This document shows positions 34,714 through 43,334 of a stretch of DNA of 64,000 bases, in pieces. The notes under the pieces are model-generated. The model saw nothing but the letters and a program-made list of their open reading frames with translations, ran no database searches and had not been told where the DNA came from. The DNA comes from JAWPMT01 sp965601475 (GTDB lineage: Bacteria; Bacteroidota; Bacteroidia; Cytophagales; Cyclobacteriaceae), in the NCBI GenBank assembly GCA_965601475.1, contig OZ271832.1, forward strand, positions 1,364,001 to 1,428,000, given 5' to 3'. The translations under genes and the position numbers were made by a program. Positions within the stretch are counted from its first letter, which is position 1. Every line of letters begins with the position of its first letter.

Positions 34714-35163
34714 CTATTTCTGAACGAATGTATTGTAGGTATCAATCACCAATTTGTATTCACCCTTCTCTCGCCGCCAAACATTCACATACTTAAAGTC
34801 AAACCTTCGTTCCTGACCCTGAACCAAAATAACTGAGTATCCCCGACCCGCTTCATATATCAAATTCTTGTTGCCGTAAACTGACACGGGATCCATATTG
34901 AAGTCTTTGATATCATAGGCAAATGTGGTAGCCCAAACGCCTCTTATTGCCTCTTTCCCTTCATAAAACATGTCGTTTTCCGGTGCATAAATGGCATCTT
35001 CCGCATACATTTCAACGACCTCATCGAGTTTCTTTTCAGGGATGAGCTCTTTGAATCGATCGGCGTATTCCCTGACCACCTTAATCAATTGAGCATCGCC
35101 GGTTTGAGCGAAGGAAAAACTTGCCAGACATGACAGTATTGCGCACATGATAAATTTTCTCAT
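34714..35163 (-). CDS. Secreted NTF2-like (DUF4440-type) protein
   Basis: The protein is 149 aa. The signal peptide MRKFIMCAILSCLASFSFAQ is followed by an NTF2-like domain: LIKVVREYADRFKELIPEKK and LDEVVEMYAEDAIYAPE (the common YAEDAI motif), EGKEAIRGVWATTF, then VNVWRREKGEYKLVIDTYN at the end. It lies 11 bp after the similar gene at 35175-35633, so the pair is one operon. Function unknown. Confidence 0.75.
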   Translation of the reverse strand: MRKFIMCAILSCLASFSFAQTGDAQLIKVVREYADRFKELIPEKKLDEVVEMYAEDAIYAPENDMFYEGKEAIRGVWATTFAYDIKDFNMDPVSVYGNKNLIYEAGRGYSVILVQGQERRFDFKYVNVWRREKGEYKLVIDTYNTFVQK

Positions 35164-35174
35164 ATTCTTCGATT

Positions 35175-35633
35175 TTAGTTTTGATTCATATTATAGATGG
35201 CCCGGTGCATCTTGTAGGAGCCATCTGATTGTCTGCGATAAGTATTTTGATATTTGAAGGAACCAGGAACGGCTACGGTATCTATTTGAAATTTAGACTG
35301 TATCAATCCCACTTCGATGATATAGTCGACATCGCCCGAAAGCGCCAACCGCTCCATCCTAAATGAGGTCACATTGCTGTCAAACGTTCTCTGGTAGCCC
35401 TTGGAAATATTCTCCTTACCCTCAAGCACAGCGCCCCGCATAGGGAGATAGATGCCGTCGTCCTCATACAAAGACAGGACTGCCTGCATGTCCTTCTTGA
35501 GAATGGCTGACTTAATCGCCAGGTGAAATGAATCTGAGATTTCCTCCATTTCATCCTGCGTCAGTACTTTGCCTGGTGAGGTGCATGATATACAGCAACT
35601 CACCAAAATGATAAGACTGTTCTTTTTGATCAT
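35175..35633 (-). CDS. NTF2-like lipoprotein (DUF4440-type)
   Basis: The protein is 152 aa. MIKKNSLIILVSCCISCTS is a lipoprotein-type signal; several cysteines (13, 14, 17) could be the lipidated one. The domain repeats the pattern AIKSAILKKDMQAVLSLYED and DGIYLPMRGAVLEGKENISK, then YQNTYRRQSDGSYKMHRAIYN. It is clearly related to the adjacent 34714-35163 protein and may have arisen by tandem duplication. The 7TM-AraC gene lies upstream on the same strand, with a 22-bp palindrome between. Confidence 0.7.
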   Translation of the reverse strand: MIKKNSLIILVSCCISCTSPGKVLTQDEMEEISDSFHLAIKSAILKKDMQAVLSLYEDDGIYLPMRGAVLEGKENISKGYQRTFDSNVTSFRMERLALSGDVDYIIEVGLIQSKFQIDTVAVPGSFKYQNTYRRQSDGSYKMHRAIYNMNQN

Positions 35634-35704
35634 TAAAAGTGTGTTTTTGAAGACGTAAGAACGGCAACGACGAAACCTCAGTCTAAGAAAAATGGATGGT
35701 AGGC

Positions 35705-35726
35705 GTCCAAATTCATGAATTTGGAC
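35705..35726. promoter_or_regulatory. Perfect 22-bp palindrome (operator)
   Basis: The half-site GTCCAAATTCA is followed directly by its exact complement TGAATTTGGAC. It lies 72 bp upstream of the NTF2-like operon and 80 bp beyond the end of the 7TM-AraC gene. With no loop and no adjoining T-run it reads as a protein-binding site rather than a terminator. A weaker GCGAA...TTCGC repeat lies at 35751-35766. Confidence 0.6.
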
Positions 35727-35806
35727 TCAAAGGCAAATATCTCGGGATAAGGCGAATTCGAGTTCGCAGGATCAAGACCTGTCCCGGACTGAGTAGTATG
35801 ATAATT

Positions 35807-36910
35807 TCAGCTTTCTTCCACCCCCCCCGTGCTCAGGGCTTTGGCAAAAAGGTAGGGAGTGGTCCGCTCCTCCCGCTTGAACACAGTATGGAAAGAGGAC
35901 TTGGTGGAAAACCCACAGTCCTTGGCAATGGCCTCCAGTGTGTAATTGCGGTTTTCGTCCTGTTGTACTTTCCTTTTGAATTCGTTCACCCGATACCTGC
36001 TGACAAATCGTGAAAAATTTTGGCCAGACTTCTCATTGATTACCTGAGAAAGTGTCTTACTCAAAACACCCATTTCACCCGCTAGCTCCGACAAAGAAAG
36101 TCCCGTTTTTAGGTAGGGCTTATCTCTTTCCATTTTGTCCAGCAAATGCTTCCAAGTGCTTTCGATCTGACTCCGCGTAAGATTGGACTTCGAGTACCTG
36201 GCCTTTTCGCCTTTATAGTAATCGAACAAGTGAGGAAACCTCAAGGCCAGTGTGACAAAGCTATAAACCACTGCAACTAGGATGAAGTACAGAAACTCAA
36301 TAGAAATATGACGCCAAATTCTGCCCGGGAATATCCTGTCCAGGAAGGCAAGACCGAATACCATATTGATCAGAACAATAGCCCCTGTCAGCCCTTTAAG
36401 CCATCTGATGACGGTTTTATCACCAAAATCCGACCTCAGAAGGAGAAGGTAGGTAAAGCCACTGTAGGTGAATGCATGTAGCACAATCATCAAGTTGATA
36501 GCCCTGTACCACGACCTGGACATGAAAAATACTTCACCATTGAGCAGGTCTAGTTTGTATGCCGCACTTCGCGAATAAAGTGTGAAAGCCAAAAACAGAA
36601 AATAAGCCAGAAATGGTACCAGGTGCAACATATCCTTCGGGGCAAGCTTGCGTTGGCGCCCCACAATCAGGAAAGCATACAGGAATAGGAATGGCCCACA
36701 CAACAGGGGCACTGCCAAATCGAGTCCGAGCAGGTGCGGATATTCGTTGGTCAGTCCGGATTTAAGGGCATAAGAGCTCCCCAACACCAGGGTCATGGCC
36801 GCAAGCCACATCATCAACAGGTAGTTTGCCTGGTTTCTGTTTTTTGGCAGTGTGAGGAAGAATATCCCCAAAACTGAATTTGAGATTGCTATTAGATAAA
36901 GTGCTTTCAT
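35807..36910 (-). CDS. Membrane-anchored AraC-family regulator (7TM-HTH)
   Basis: The protein is 367 aa. Seven helices occupy residues 1-235 (YLIAISNSVLGIFFLTL, LVPFLAYFLFLAFTLY, FLYFILVAVVYSFVTLAL). The AraC domain has LSLSELAGEMGVLSKTLSQVI and IAKDCGFSTKSSFHTVFKRE. The C-terminus (KALSTGGVEES) is encoded across a run of eight G on the coding strand (35821-35828), a slippage-prone tract. One fewer G would extend the reading frame by about 30 residues. The next genes on the same strand are the two NTF2-like proteins, its likely targets. Confidence 0.85.
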   Translation of the reverse strand: MKALYLIAISNSVLGIFFLTLPKNRNQANYLLMMWLAAMTLVLGSSYALKSGLTNEYPHLLGLDLAVPLLCGPFLFLYAFLIVGRQRKLAPKDMLHLVPFLAYFLFLAFTLYSRSAAYKLDLLNGEVFFMSRSWYRAINLMIVLHAFTYSGFTYLLLLRSDFGDKTVIRWLKGLTGAIVLINMVFGLAFLDRIFPGRIWRHISIEFLYFILVAVVYSFVTLALRFPHLFDYYKGEKARYSKSNLTRSQIESTWKHLLDKMERDKPYLKTGLSLSELAGEMGVLSKTLSQVINEKSGQNFSRFVSRYRVNEFKRKVQQDENRNYTLEAIAKDCGFSTKSSFHTVFKREERTTPYLFAKALSTGGVEES

Positions 36911-36925
36911 GTCAGTTCAAATGAG

Positions 36926-36960
36926 TATTTCCGACCATGCATATACCTAATACGGAAATA
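36926..36960. promoter_or_regulatory. Inverted repeat in the 7TM-AraC promoter region
   Basis: TATTTCCG (36926-36933) is complementary to CGGAAATA (36953-36960) across 19 bases. It occupies the 58-bp gap just upstream of the regulator start at 36910, as an autoregulatory site would. Confidence 0.45.
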
Positions 36961-36968
36961 TTATGCTT

Positions 36969-37928
36969 TCAATCGCGAAATTCCTCCGGATCGAAGCTCA
37001 TGATATAGAAATTCAAGGATCCGTTCTGATAGGAGGATGAAAGGCTTTTGAATTGCCGATAGTTACTAATTGCCTGCTGCTTCACGCCCTCAGTCTGCCT
37101 GCCGGAGGTGAAAATGAGGTATCCACCATCGGGTGTCACGTAGGGACTGCCGTCGATGGCACTACTGTTCACTGCAGATCCCATATTCCTGGGGTCGGAC
37201 CATTGATTGTCGTCGGATCTGAAACTGATATATAGGTCGCTGTTGCCCAACCCGTCTTCCTGGTCCACCCTTACGAAGATCAGATAACGCTCGTCACGGG
37301 CGATGAAAGCATCCGCCTCTCTATCGGACGTATTGATGTTGGCTGGCAGGGCGATGGGATCACTGTAAGTACCACCCTCAGGCAAGCTGTAGTAGATGTC
37401 CGAATTTCCAGACTTATCGCTAGTGAAATAGAGTTTGCCGCTTCCCGTAGTGATCGGGTAGAACTCGTTGCCGGAAGAAGTCACCGCGGTGCCAAGAGGC
37501 TGAGGGGACTGCCAACTTCCATCTTCAAAACTTGAAGTCCAGATGTTGAAGTTGAAACCGTCAGGTTTGCCCTCAAAATCCATGAAAGTGGAGAAGAACA
37601 ACTTCTTCCCATCGCTGGAGATATGAACGTCGGCCATGGGAATATCGCTAGCAAAAGGCACGAAATTCGGCTCAGTATAATCGCTATTCACAAATTGCTG
37701 ATACGCGATAGCTGTAACCCCTAATTTTTGTGATGTTGCCGTGTAGTAGATGGTCAGTCCATCAGGACTCATCGACGTGTTGAACTTGTCGATCCCGGTA
37801 GACACCACATCAGGGTAGAAAACAGTGGGAACATCATAGACCTTCCCCATGTAGGGATGTTGCTGCGCCAAAAGGACCAAGCTCAGCAGGAAGGTGACGG
37901 AAAAGATCGTAAGTCTCTTGTTGCTCAT
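36969..37928 (-). CDS. Secreted PD40/TolB-like beta-propeller repeat protein
   Basis: The protein is 319 aa from ATG 37928; a TTG start at 37955 would overlap the upstream permease stop but gives a worse signal peptide than MSNKRLTIFSVTFLLSLVLLA. Five PD40-type blades are visible: FNTSMSPDGLTIYYTA, VHISSDGKKLFFSTF, GSGKLYFTSDKSGNSDIYYS, ARDERYLIFVRVDQEDGLGN and YVTPDGGYLIFTSGR. Such proteins are periplasmic or surface scaffolds often linked to OmpA-type complexes. It begins 23 bp after the permease stop, so the two form an operon. Confidence 0.75.
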   Translation of the reverse strand: MSNKRLTIFSVTFLLSLVLLAQQHPYMGKVYDVPTVFYPDVVSTGIDKFNTSMSPDGLTIYYTATSQKLGVTAIAYQQFVNSDYTEPNFVPFASDIPMADVHISSDGKKLFFSTFMDFEGKPDGFNFNIWTSSFEDGSWQSPQPLGTAVTSSGNEFYPITTGSGKLYFTSDKSGNSDIYYSLPEGGTYSDPIALPANINTSDREADAFIARDERYLIFVRVDQEDGLGNSDLYISFRSDDNQWSDPRNMGSAVNSSAIDGSPYVTPDGGYLIFTSGRQTEGVKQQAISNYRQFKSLSSSYQNGSLNFYIMSFDPEEFRD

Positions 37929-37951
37929 TGGACAGAATATCAGATGCTGGA

Positions 37952-40366
37952 TCAATTTTCTCTCAAAACCTCTACGGGATTAACCTTTGCCGCATTCGCT
38001 GCAATTGCCCCTACCGTCAGCATTACCAGGGTCACAAGTAAGAAGAGCGGTGCGAGAATTACCACCGGGTGAAGGTCGATCCGCACGGCAAAGTCATTCA
38101 ACCAGTTGTTGGCAAACCACCATGTTGGAGCGACTGCTACGATCGCAGATATTCCGATGAGTTTCAGGTACCTGGACAAGAAGAGACCGATCACCGCGTT
38201 TCTTTTTGCTCCCAACACTTTGCGGATTCCAATTTCTCTCCTTTTTTGGATCACATGGTAGGTAGTCAATCCAATGAGGCCTGTGATAGAAAGCAGAATT
38301 GCGAGGGCACTGAAAGTCAAAAACAAATTATTGAAATCCACCTCTCTCTGATACTGCGAAATGTACAGCTGATCTGAGAATTCATGAACGAATGGATTGT
38401 TAGGGAAGAGTGATAGATAGGTCTCTTCGATTTTGGCAATGTCATCTAAAACACTACCATCATGCACGCGCACAATAAAGAAGTCGTTGGTCGTGCTTTG
38501 AAAAAAGACATGGTCGTATATGAATACCATTGGTGCCAACTGCTCTTGAAACCCAACACTATTGAAGTCTTCCACCACGGCACTCACAATCGCATCACTT
38601 GAGTAACCGACTTTCTTGCCTACCGCCTCATCTGGTGTCCAATTGTATCCCTTGGCCGCAGTACGATTGAGGATAACCCGAGGTAGACCTTCCTCGCGCA
38701 CAGGACCTTCTGGGATCGAACCTGCAAGTACGTCCACATCCAGAATGTCAAAGAATTCCTGAAAGATGTTGCTGAGATAAACCCTTTGAAAGGAGCTATT
38801 GTCGCCATCCCTCGAAGGAAGATTCCCTTGCCAGCCGCGATTTTTTCCTGGAGCCAATGTAGAGAATGTAGCACTTTCAATACTTGCCAGTTCCTCCAAC
38901 CTTTCTGTGAAGTATCGCGCCTTCTGGATGTCATCAGGATGCTCTGATACCGGACCATCAATGACGAGCAAGGTGGAAGCCTCAATACCGAGGTCTTGCC
39001 GACTCATGTGCCTTACCTGCAGATAGATCACCAGCGTGAATACCAATAAGAACAGCGCCGCCACAAATTGCATGGAGACCAGTACATTCCGAACCCTTGC
39101 CGCCAGGCTCGATTTAAGCGTCTGGGCGATGGACGAAGCGGGTGACTGCCCCGCTGTGAGCACGGCCGGATAGGCAGAAGCCAGAACAGTGCCTACCCCC
39201 AGGATGACCAGCGGGAGCGGACCGATCTGCATGTGCTGCAAGGTGATGCCTAACCCGGACTCCATCCAGGAAGGAAAAACAAACAACGCCAAAAGCACAG
39301 CCAACACGATGGAAACCAGGTTGATAACGAGGTACTCTCCGAGAAATAATAGCCTCAAACTGGCAACACTCGCACCCAGTGCCCGACGAATCGCAATTTC
39401 CTTCAGTCTTTCGGGTCCTCGCGCGGATTGGATATTCATGAAATTTATCCAACCAATCGCGGCAATAACCAGGGCAAGTAGTTCGAACATCAGTATCCGC
39501 TGAAGATCCGAAGGGGGCGTTATTTCAGAGCTCATATCCGAATGAAGATGGATATCCGAAACATTGATCAGGCCAAAGCTCATGTACTCTGAAGGAAGGT
39601 CCATCGGGTCAATTTCGAAGCGCTCCTGATATAAGGCTGTAAAAGTGTCCCCAACCTTCGTCTGATCGATGTCAGGTACGAAATCAAAGTAGGTATGGAA
39701 GGCATAGCCGCCCCAGTTTGCTCCATTCTGGTAATACCAGGGCATAATCTCTTCCAAAACTTCAATTCCGGCCACCATATCAAATTGGACTGTCGAATTG
39801 TGGGGCAGATCCTGAAAAACGCCTGAAACGCTGAAATTCTTCGAGTCGTTGTACACCAATACTTTCCCCAATACATCGATGGTACCGTAAAGGCGAAGTG
39901 CAGTTTCTTCAGAGATAAGGACGCTATTGGGATCGCTCAATGCGCCACTGCCTTTCAATAGTGGTACACCGAAAAATTCCAGTATCCCTTCATCGCTCCA
40001 CGCTACATATTCAGACTTGATGGAATTTCCATTAGGATTGATAAGGAGCGCAGAACCATATCGATTCACCATAAAACGCAGGCTTGTCTTTATTTCCGGA
40101 ATGGCCGCTTGAAAAAAGGGCGCGTATGGCGCTGGGGAGGTCGCAGCATGAATGTTGATGCCCTTATCACCGTGTATGTTGAAAGTTAATCGGTACTTGT
40201 TTTGGCTGTCAGGGATGAAGTTATCGAAACTCCTCTCATTGTGGGTGTAGATCATGATGACCAACGCAAAGGAGAGACTGAAGACCAGGCTACTGATTGA
40301 TATGACTGACGAGGCCCGATGCTTCAGGATGTTCCGAAGGGAAACGAGAAAATAATTGATAATCAT
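37952..40366 (-). CDS. ABC transporter permease of MacB/FtsX type
   Basis: The protein is 804 aa, without the N-terminal prefix domain of the 26580-29219 protein. MIINYFLVSLRNILKHRASS and VISISSLVFSLSFALVIMIY form the first TM helix, then MacB_PCD (RLYGTIDVLGKVLVYNDSKN), an FtsX core with ERLKEIAIRRALGASVASL, a second PCD and a last FtsX core with RREIGIRKVLGAKRNAVIGL. Both cores have the EIxIRxxLGA coupling motif that touches the ATPase. No ATPase is encoded nearby. It is followed by the PD40 protein. Confidence 0.85.
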   Translation of the reverse strand: MIINYFLVSLRNILKHRASSVISISSLVFSLSFALVIMIYTHNERSFDNFIPDSQNKYRLTFNIHGDKGINIHAATSPAPYAPFFQAAIPEIKTSLRFMVNRYGSALLINPNGNSIKSEYVAWSDEGILEFFGVPLLKGSGALSDPNSVLISEETALRLYGTIDVLGKVLVYNDSKNFSVSGVFQDLPHNSTVQFDMVAGIEVLEEIMPWYYQNGANWGGYAFHTYFDFVPDIDQTKVGDTFTALYQERFEIDPMDLPSEYMSFGLINVSDIHLHSDMSSEITPPSDLQRILMFELLALVIAAIGWINFMNIQSARGPERLKEIAIRRALGASVASLRLLFLGEYLVINLVSIVLAVLLALFVFPSWMESGLGITLQHMQIGPLPLVILGVGTVLASAYPAVLTAGQSPASSIAQTLKSSLAARVRNVLVSMQFVAALFLLVFTLVIYLQVRHMSRQDLGIEASTLLVIDGPVSEHPDDIQKARYFTERLEELASIESATFSTLAPGKNRGWQGNLPSRDGDNSSFQRVYLSNIFQEFFDILDVDVLAGSIPEGPVREEGLPRVILNRTAAKGYNWTPDEAVGKKVGYSSDAIVSAVVEDFNSVGFQEQLAPMVFIYDHVFFQSTTNDFFIVRVHDGSVLDDIAKIEETYLSLFPNNPFVHEFSDQLYISQYQREVDFNNLFLTFSALAILLSITGLIGLTTYHVIQKRREIGIRKVLGAKRNAVIGLFLSRYLKLIGISAIVAVAPTWWFANNWLNDFAVRIDLHPVVILAPLFLLVTLVMLTVGAIAANAAKVNPVEVLREN

Positions 40367-40616
40367 ATGTAAGGTGATTGGCTTTTGGATTGATTAGAAA
40401 TACGGACCAGACATAAATGGATTGCCCCTGAGGACGAACAGCACGCTGGTGATGATGAAATCTGCCAAAACCTCTGAGTCTGCTGCCAGATAGAAGCAGT
40501 ACGTGAAGTTCATCCCCTCGTATTGACCGACTATCGCAATTCTGAATGTATACTTCAGATAAATCCCTAAAATCGCAGGTGATCATCAAAAGTGCTTTCG
40601 AAAATCTTACCTTCCT

Positions 40617-41426
40617 ATGCGAAAGAAATGGCATATTCTGCTATACCTAATAGCGAGCAGTACCATCACAGCTTACAGCCAGGACCAACCGAAGAATAGC
40701 ATTCGATTTGCGTTCGGACCGTATTGGGCAAAAACCCAGGATCTCGTGTATTCCCCAATGATCTTCAGTGGTGGGAGCTTCGGAGGGGTCGGCCTGGAGT
40801 ACGCTCGAATGTCCGATAAGCGAATTCACGAAGCAGGAATCAACATAAACCAGGCAGATATCGAATCTACAGAGCTCTTGACCTTCAACATCGGAAGTCT
40901 GGGCGAAAGACAACCCAGCTCAGTGAATTTGATTCAATTGTACTATCGCCATTACTGGAAACTGATGGACCGATCAAAGCTCTCGTTGTGGGGAGGTGCG
41001 ATGTTCGAAAATCAGGCATTGATTCATGAATACCTCTTCGGGTTCAATGATGATACGGGGTTTGTGATTTCCTATTCGTTGATGCCGGTGCTGAAGCTGT
41101 TTTATCAACCCTCAGAAAAACACCAACTCTCTGCAGACCTGGGTATCTCCGCCCTGGCCTTTGTCGCTCGACCCGAATACGCCACCGTCGACAATGAAGA
41201 AATCCAAAACGATGGCTCAGATTACTTCTATCACCACCGGGATGGGCAGATACATTCTATTTTCGGCTTCTACAATGCCTACTTCTCAGTCAAATACAAG
41301 TACTCACTATCCAGGCGTTTTGGCACTACGGCTGCCCTTCAGTTCCGCCAACTCAGCCACAGCGAACCACTCGAGGTAGCTGCTACTAGCACCAATCTAA
41401 ATTTTGGTTTTGACCTGTCTTTCTAA
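40617..41426 (+). CDS. Outer-membrane beta-barrel protein
   Basis: The protein is 269 aa with signal peptide MRKKWHILLYLIASSTITAYSQ. The rest is composed of amphipathic strands with aromatic belts (NSIRFAFGPYWAK, LYYRHYWKLMDRSKLSLWGG, NAYFSVKYKYSLSRRFG) and ends LNFGFDLSF, the terminal Phe usual for BAM substrates. It stands divergent from the permease across 250 bp with no clear promoter motif. It may share an operon with the S41 peptidase lipoprotein, whose start is 8 bp past its stop. Function unknown. Confidence 0.65.
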   Translation: MRKKWHILLYLIASSTITAYSQDQPKNSIRFAFGPYWAKTQDLVYSPMIFSGGSFGGVGLEYARMSDKRIHEAGININQADIESTELLTFNIGSLGERQPSSVNLIQLYYRHYWKLMDRSKLSLWGGAMFENQALIHEYLFGFNDDTGFVISYSLMPVLKLFYQPSEKHQLSADLGISALAFVARPEYATVDNEEIQNDGSDYFYHHRDGQIHSIFGFYNAYFSVKYKYSLSRRFGTTAALQFRQLSHSEPLEVAATSTNLNFGFDLSF

Positions 41427-41433
41427 GCAATCA

Positions 41434-42450
41434 ATGAAAAAGTTATACCTAGCAATCCTCGCCTTCGCCGTTCTCGCCACTGGATGTGAAGACATTTTTT
41501 TCGAAGAAGAACCAGAAAATACTGCGATTGGCAATTTTGAGAGCCTTTGGCAAACTTTCGATGAACGTTATGCAGTCTTCGAACAAAGAAACGTCGATTG
41601 GAATGCGCAATACGAACTGCACAGACCTAGTATCAGTGATGCTTCCACAGACTCCGAACTATACACGGTATTGACAGAGATGTTGTCGGTACTGGACGAT
41701 GGGCACGTGTCCTTGATGGCTCCGGGAAGAGATTTCTGGAATGCCAAGGAGCTGTTCAGAACGCAGGAAGGCTTTGAATTGCTGGATGTGGGCATGCTGG
41801 TCAATAGCTATCTCAATGGGAATGCCCGGCAAATAGGCAATCAGGTGATTTATGGTGTTTTTGAGAATGAAATCGGCTACATCTTCATCAATCATTTCAC
41901 CGATCCGATTGATATTGATGGCATCCTGGCAGACCTCGGCAACATCCGGGGGTTGGTGCTGGACCTCAGGCACAATGCAGGCGGGGACTTCACCAACGCA
42001 GAAGTAGTGGCCTCCAGATTTGGCGATGAGCGGCGGTTGGCCTTCAGCGGGCAACCCAAAGACGGAAAAGGACCGAACGACTTTGGTAAAGTCACAGAAT
42101 ATTACCTGGAACCCGCAGCCAACGCTTTCAACAACCCCATCGCTGTACTGACCAGCCCTTATACCATCAGTGCAGGGGAAAACATGGTGATGTATATGAA
42201 TATACTTCCACATGTTACGGTGATCGGAGAAGCCACAGCAGGTGCCATGGGCGAAAGAATTGAAAAAGAAATGCCCAATGGATGGATCTACTCCATAACC
42301 GGACAAATCATGAGGGCAGCAGATGGAATTTCCTACGAGGGGCCCGGACTCCCTCCTGACCTGGAATTCCGCAACAACCTGGAAGATGTCGAAAGTGGCA
42401 TAGACAGCCTTTTCGTGACGGCTGTCGAGCACCTGAGATCCCAATTTTGA
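41434..42450 (+). CDS. S41-family peptidase lipoprotein
   Basis: The protein is 338 aa from ATG 41434. MKKLYLAILAFAVLATGC (Cys18) is a lipoprotein signal. A tricorn-core-like N-terminal helical bundle (SLWQTFDERYAVFEQRNVDW) leads to a short loop without a clear PDZ domain, then the S41 catalytic fold: IRGLVLDLRHNAGGDF, nucleophile Ser in YTISAGENMVM, and VTVIGEATAGAMG. It processes C-terminal tails of secreted proteins. It begins 8 bp after the outer-membrane protein stop, probably in the same operon. Confidence 0.8.
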   Translation: MKKLYLAILAFAVLATGCEDIFFEEEPENTAIGNFESLWQTFDERYAVFEQRNVDWNAQYELHRPSISDASTDSELYTVLTEMLSVLDDGHVSLMAPGRDFWNAKELFRTQEGFELLDVGMLVNSYLNGNARQIGNQVIYGVFENEIGYIFINHFTDPIDIDGILADLGNIRGLVLDLRHNAGGDFTNAEVVASRFGDERRLAFSGQPKDGKGPNDFGKVTEYYLEPAANAFNNPIAVLTSPYTISAGENMVMYMNILPHVTVIGEATAGAMGERIEKEMPNGWIYSITGQIMRAADGISYEGPGLPPDLEFRNNLEDVESGIDSLFVTAVEHLRSQF

Positions 42451-42640
42451 TGATCCCTCTGCCGGTCTCTGGTGAATAGAGCAACCTGGCGAATCATGCA
42501 ACTACCAGCCTTTAGCTCCTGACAGAGGCCTGAGCTCGGCCATTCCGCCAACCATGCTGTGCCCCGCATTGAGCATGTGCTGAAGGTTGTGCTTGCTACA
42601 AGGTCGGGCTACCTTTAGTCCACATAACCCAACGATCACA

Positions 42641-43183
42641 ATGCCGGATTCCAAGCTAACAATCCATATGGTAGCCAGTCTTGACGGCTTCATCGCCAAG
42701 GAAAACGGAGGTGTCGATTGGCTAACCTCTACCGACGAGTATGCCAAAGGCAAAGTCCTTACGGAAGAGGAAATCGCGACATTTCTGAAGGGGATCGATT
42801 GCTACCTGATGGGTTCAAAGACCTACGAACATGCATTGGAACTGGGCTGGCCGTATGGTGAAACCCCCGTGTTTGTACTGAGCAAAAGGCAACTTCCTAA
42901 TCCATATTCCACGGTTCAATTCCTGTCTGGCGATCTGCCTCTTCTGATTGATAACCTCCGACAACAATACTCAAAAATCTGGATGGCAGGAGGGGCCATA
43001 TTAACCCGTGAGTTGCTGCAGCAGCACCTGGTTGATGAACTAGTCGTTTCCATCGTACCTATATTACTTGGCCAGGGAACACTTTTCTTTGACCAAATCC
43101 ATGTAGAACAACACCTACACCTTGAGAATGTGACTACCTATCGAAATGGAATGGTGGAATTGCAATATCAAATTGTAGGGTAA
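42641..43183 (+). CDS. Dihydrofolate-reductase-family protein (RibD C-terminal type)
   Basis: The protein is 180 aa from ATG 42641; the frame is open from 42587. KLTIHMVASLDGFIAKENGG, LMGSKTYEHALELGWPYGE, TPVFVLSKRQLP, IWMAGGAILTRELLQQHLVD and ELVVSIVPILLGQGTLFF are the canonical yyaP/yoaB-type RibD_C motifs with a conserved NADPH-binding GG. It would be a cytoplasmic reductase of a pyrimidine-like substrate. It stands alone, about 190 bp from the S41 gene; that gap shows no strong feature. Confidence 0.85.
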   Translation: MPDSKLTIHMVASLDGFIAKENGGVDWLTSTDEYAKGKVLTEEEIATFLKGIDCYLMGSKTYEHALELGWPYGETPVFVLSKRQLPNPYSTVQFLSGDLPLLIDNLRQQYSKIWMAGGAILTRELLQQHLVDELVVSIVPILLGQGTLFFDQIHVEQHLHLENVTTYRNGMVELQYQIVG

Positions 43184-43268
43184 TCGGGTAACAAAAGCTG
43201 TCAAAATGTGGAAATACGTTGAATACCTCGTGACACAGCTTCATGTACATTCATTTTAGAAGAATTAG

Positions 43269-43312
43269 TTTTCTAAACATAATTGTTTAGAAAAACCGCT
43301 GCATTATCTTTG
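43269..43312 (+). promoter_or_regulatory. TetR operator overlapping a Bacteroidota promoter
   Basis: A dyad with 11-bp arms, TTTTCTAAACA (43269-43279) and TGTTTAGAAAA (43284-43294), spans a 4-base centre TAAT. TTG at 43283-43285 and TATCTTTG at 43305-43312 are 19 bases apart and form the -33/-7 promoter. The operator therefore covers the -33 box, typical for repression. Confidence 0.75.
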
Positions 43313-43334
43313 CAAAGACCTTAACCATTACACA

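Noticed and set aside
42502..42600. Minus-strand frame ending in MVGGMAELRPLSGAKGW as a gene remnant
   Set aside because: The peptide looked protein-like but I could not assign a family, and it runs into the start of the clear reductase gene on the other strand.
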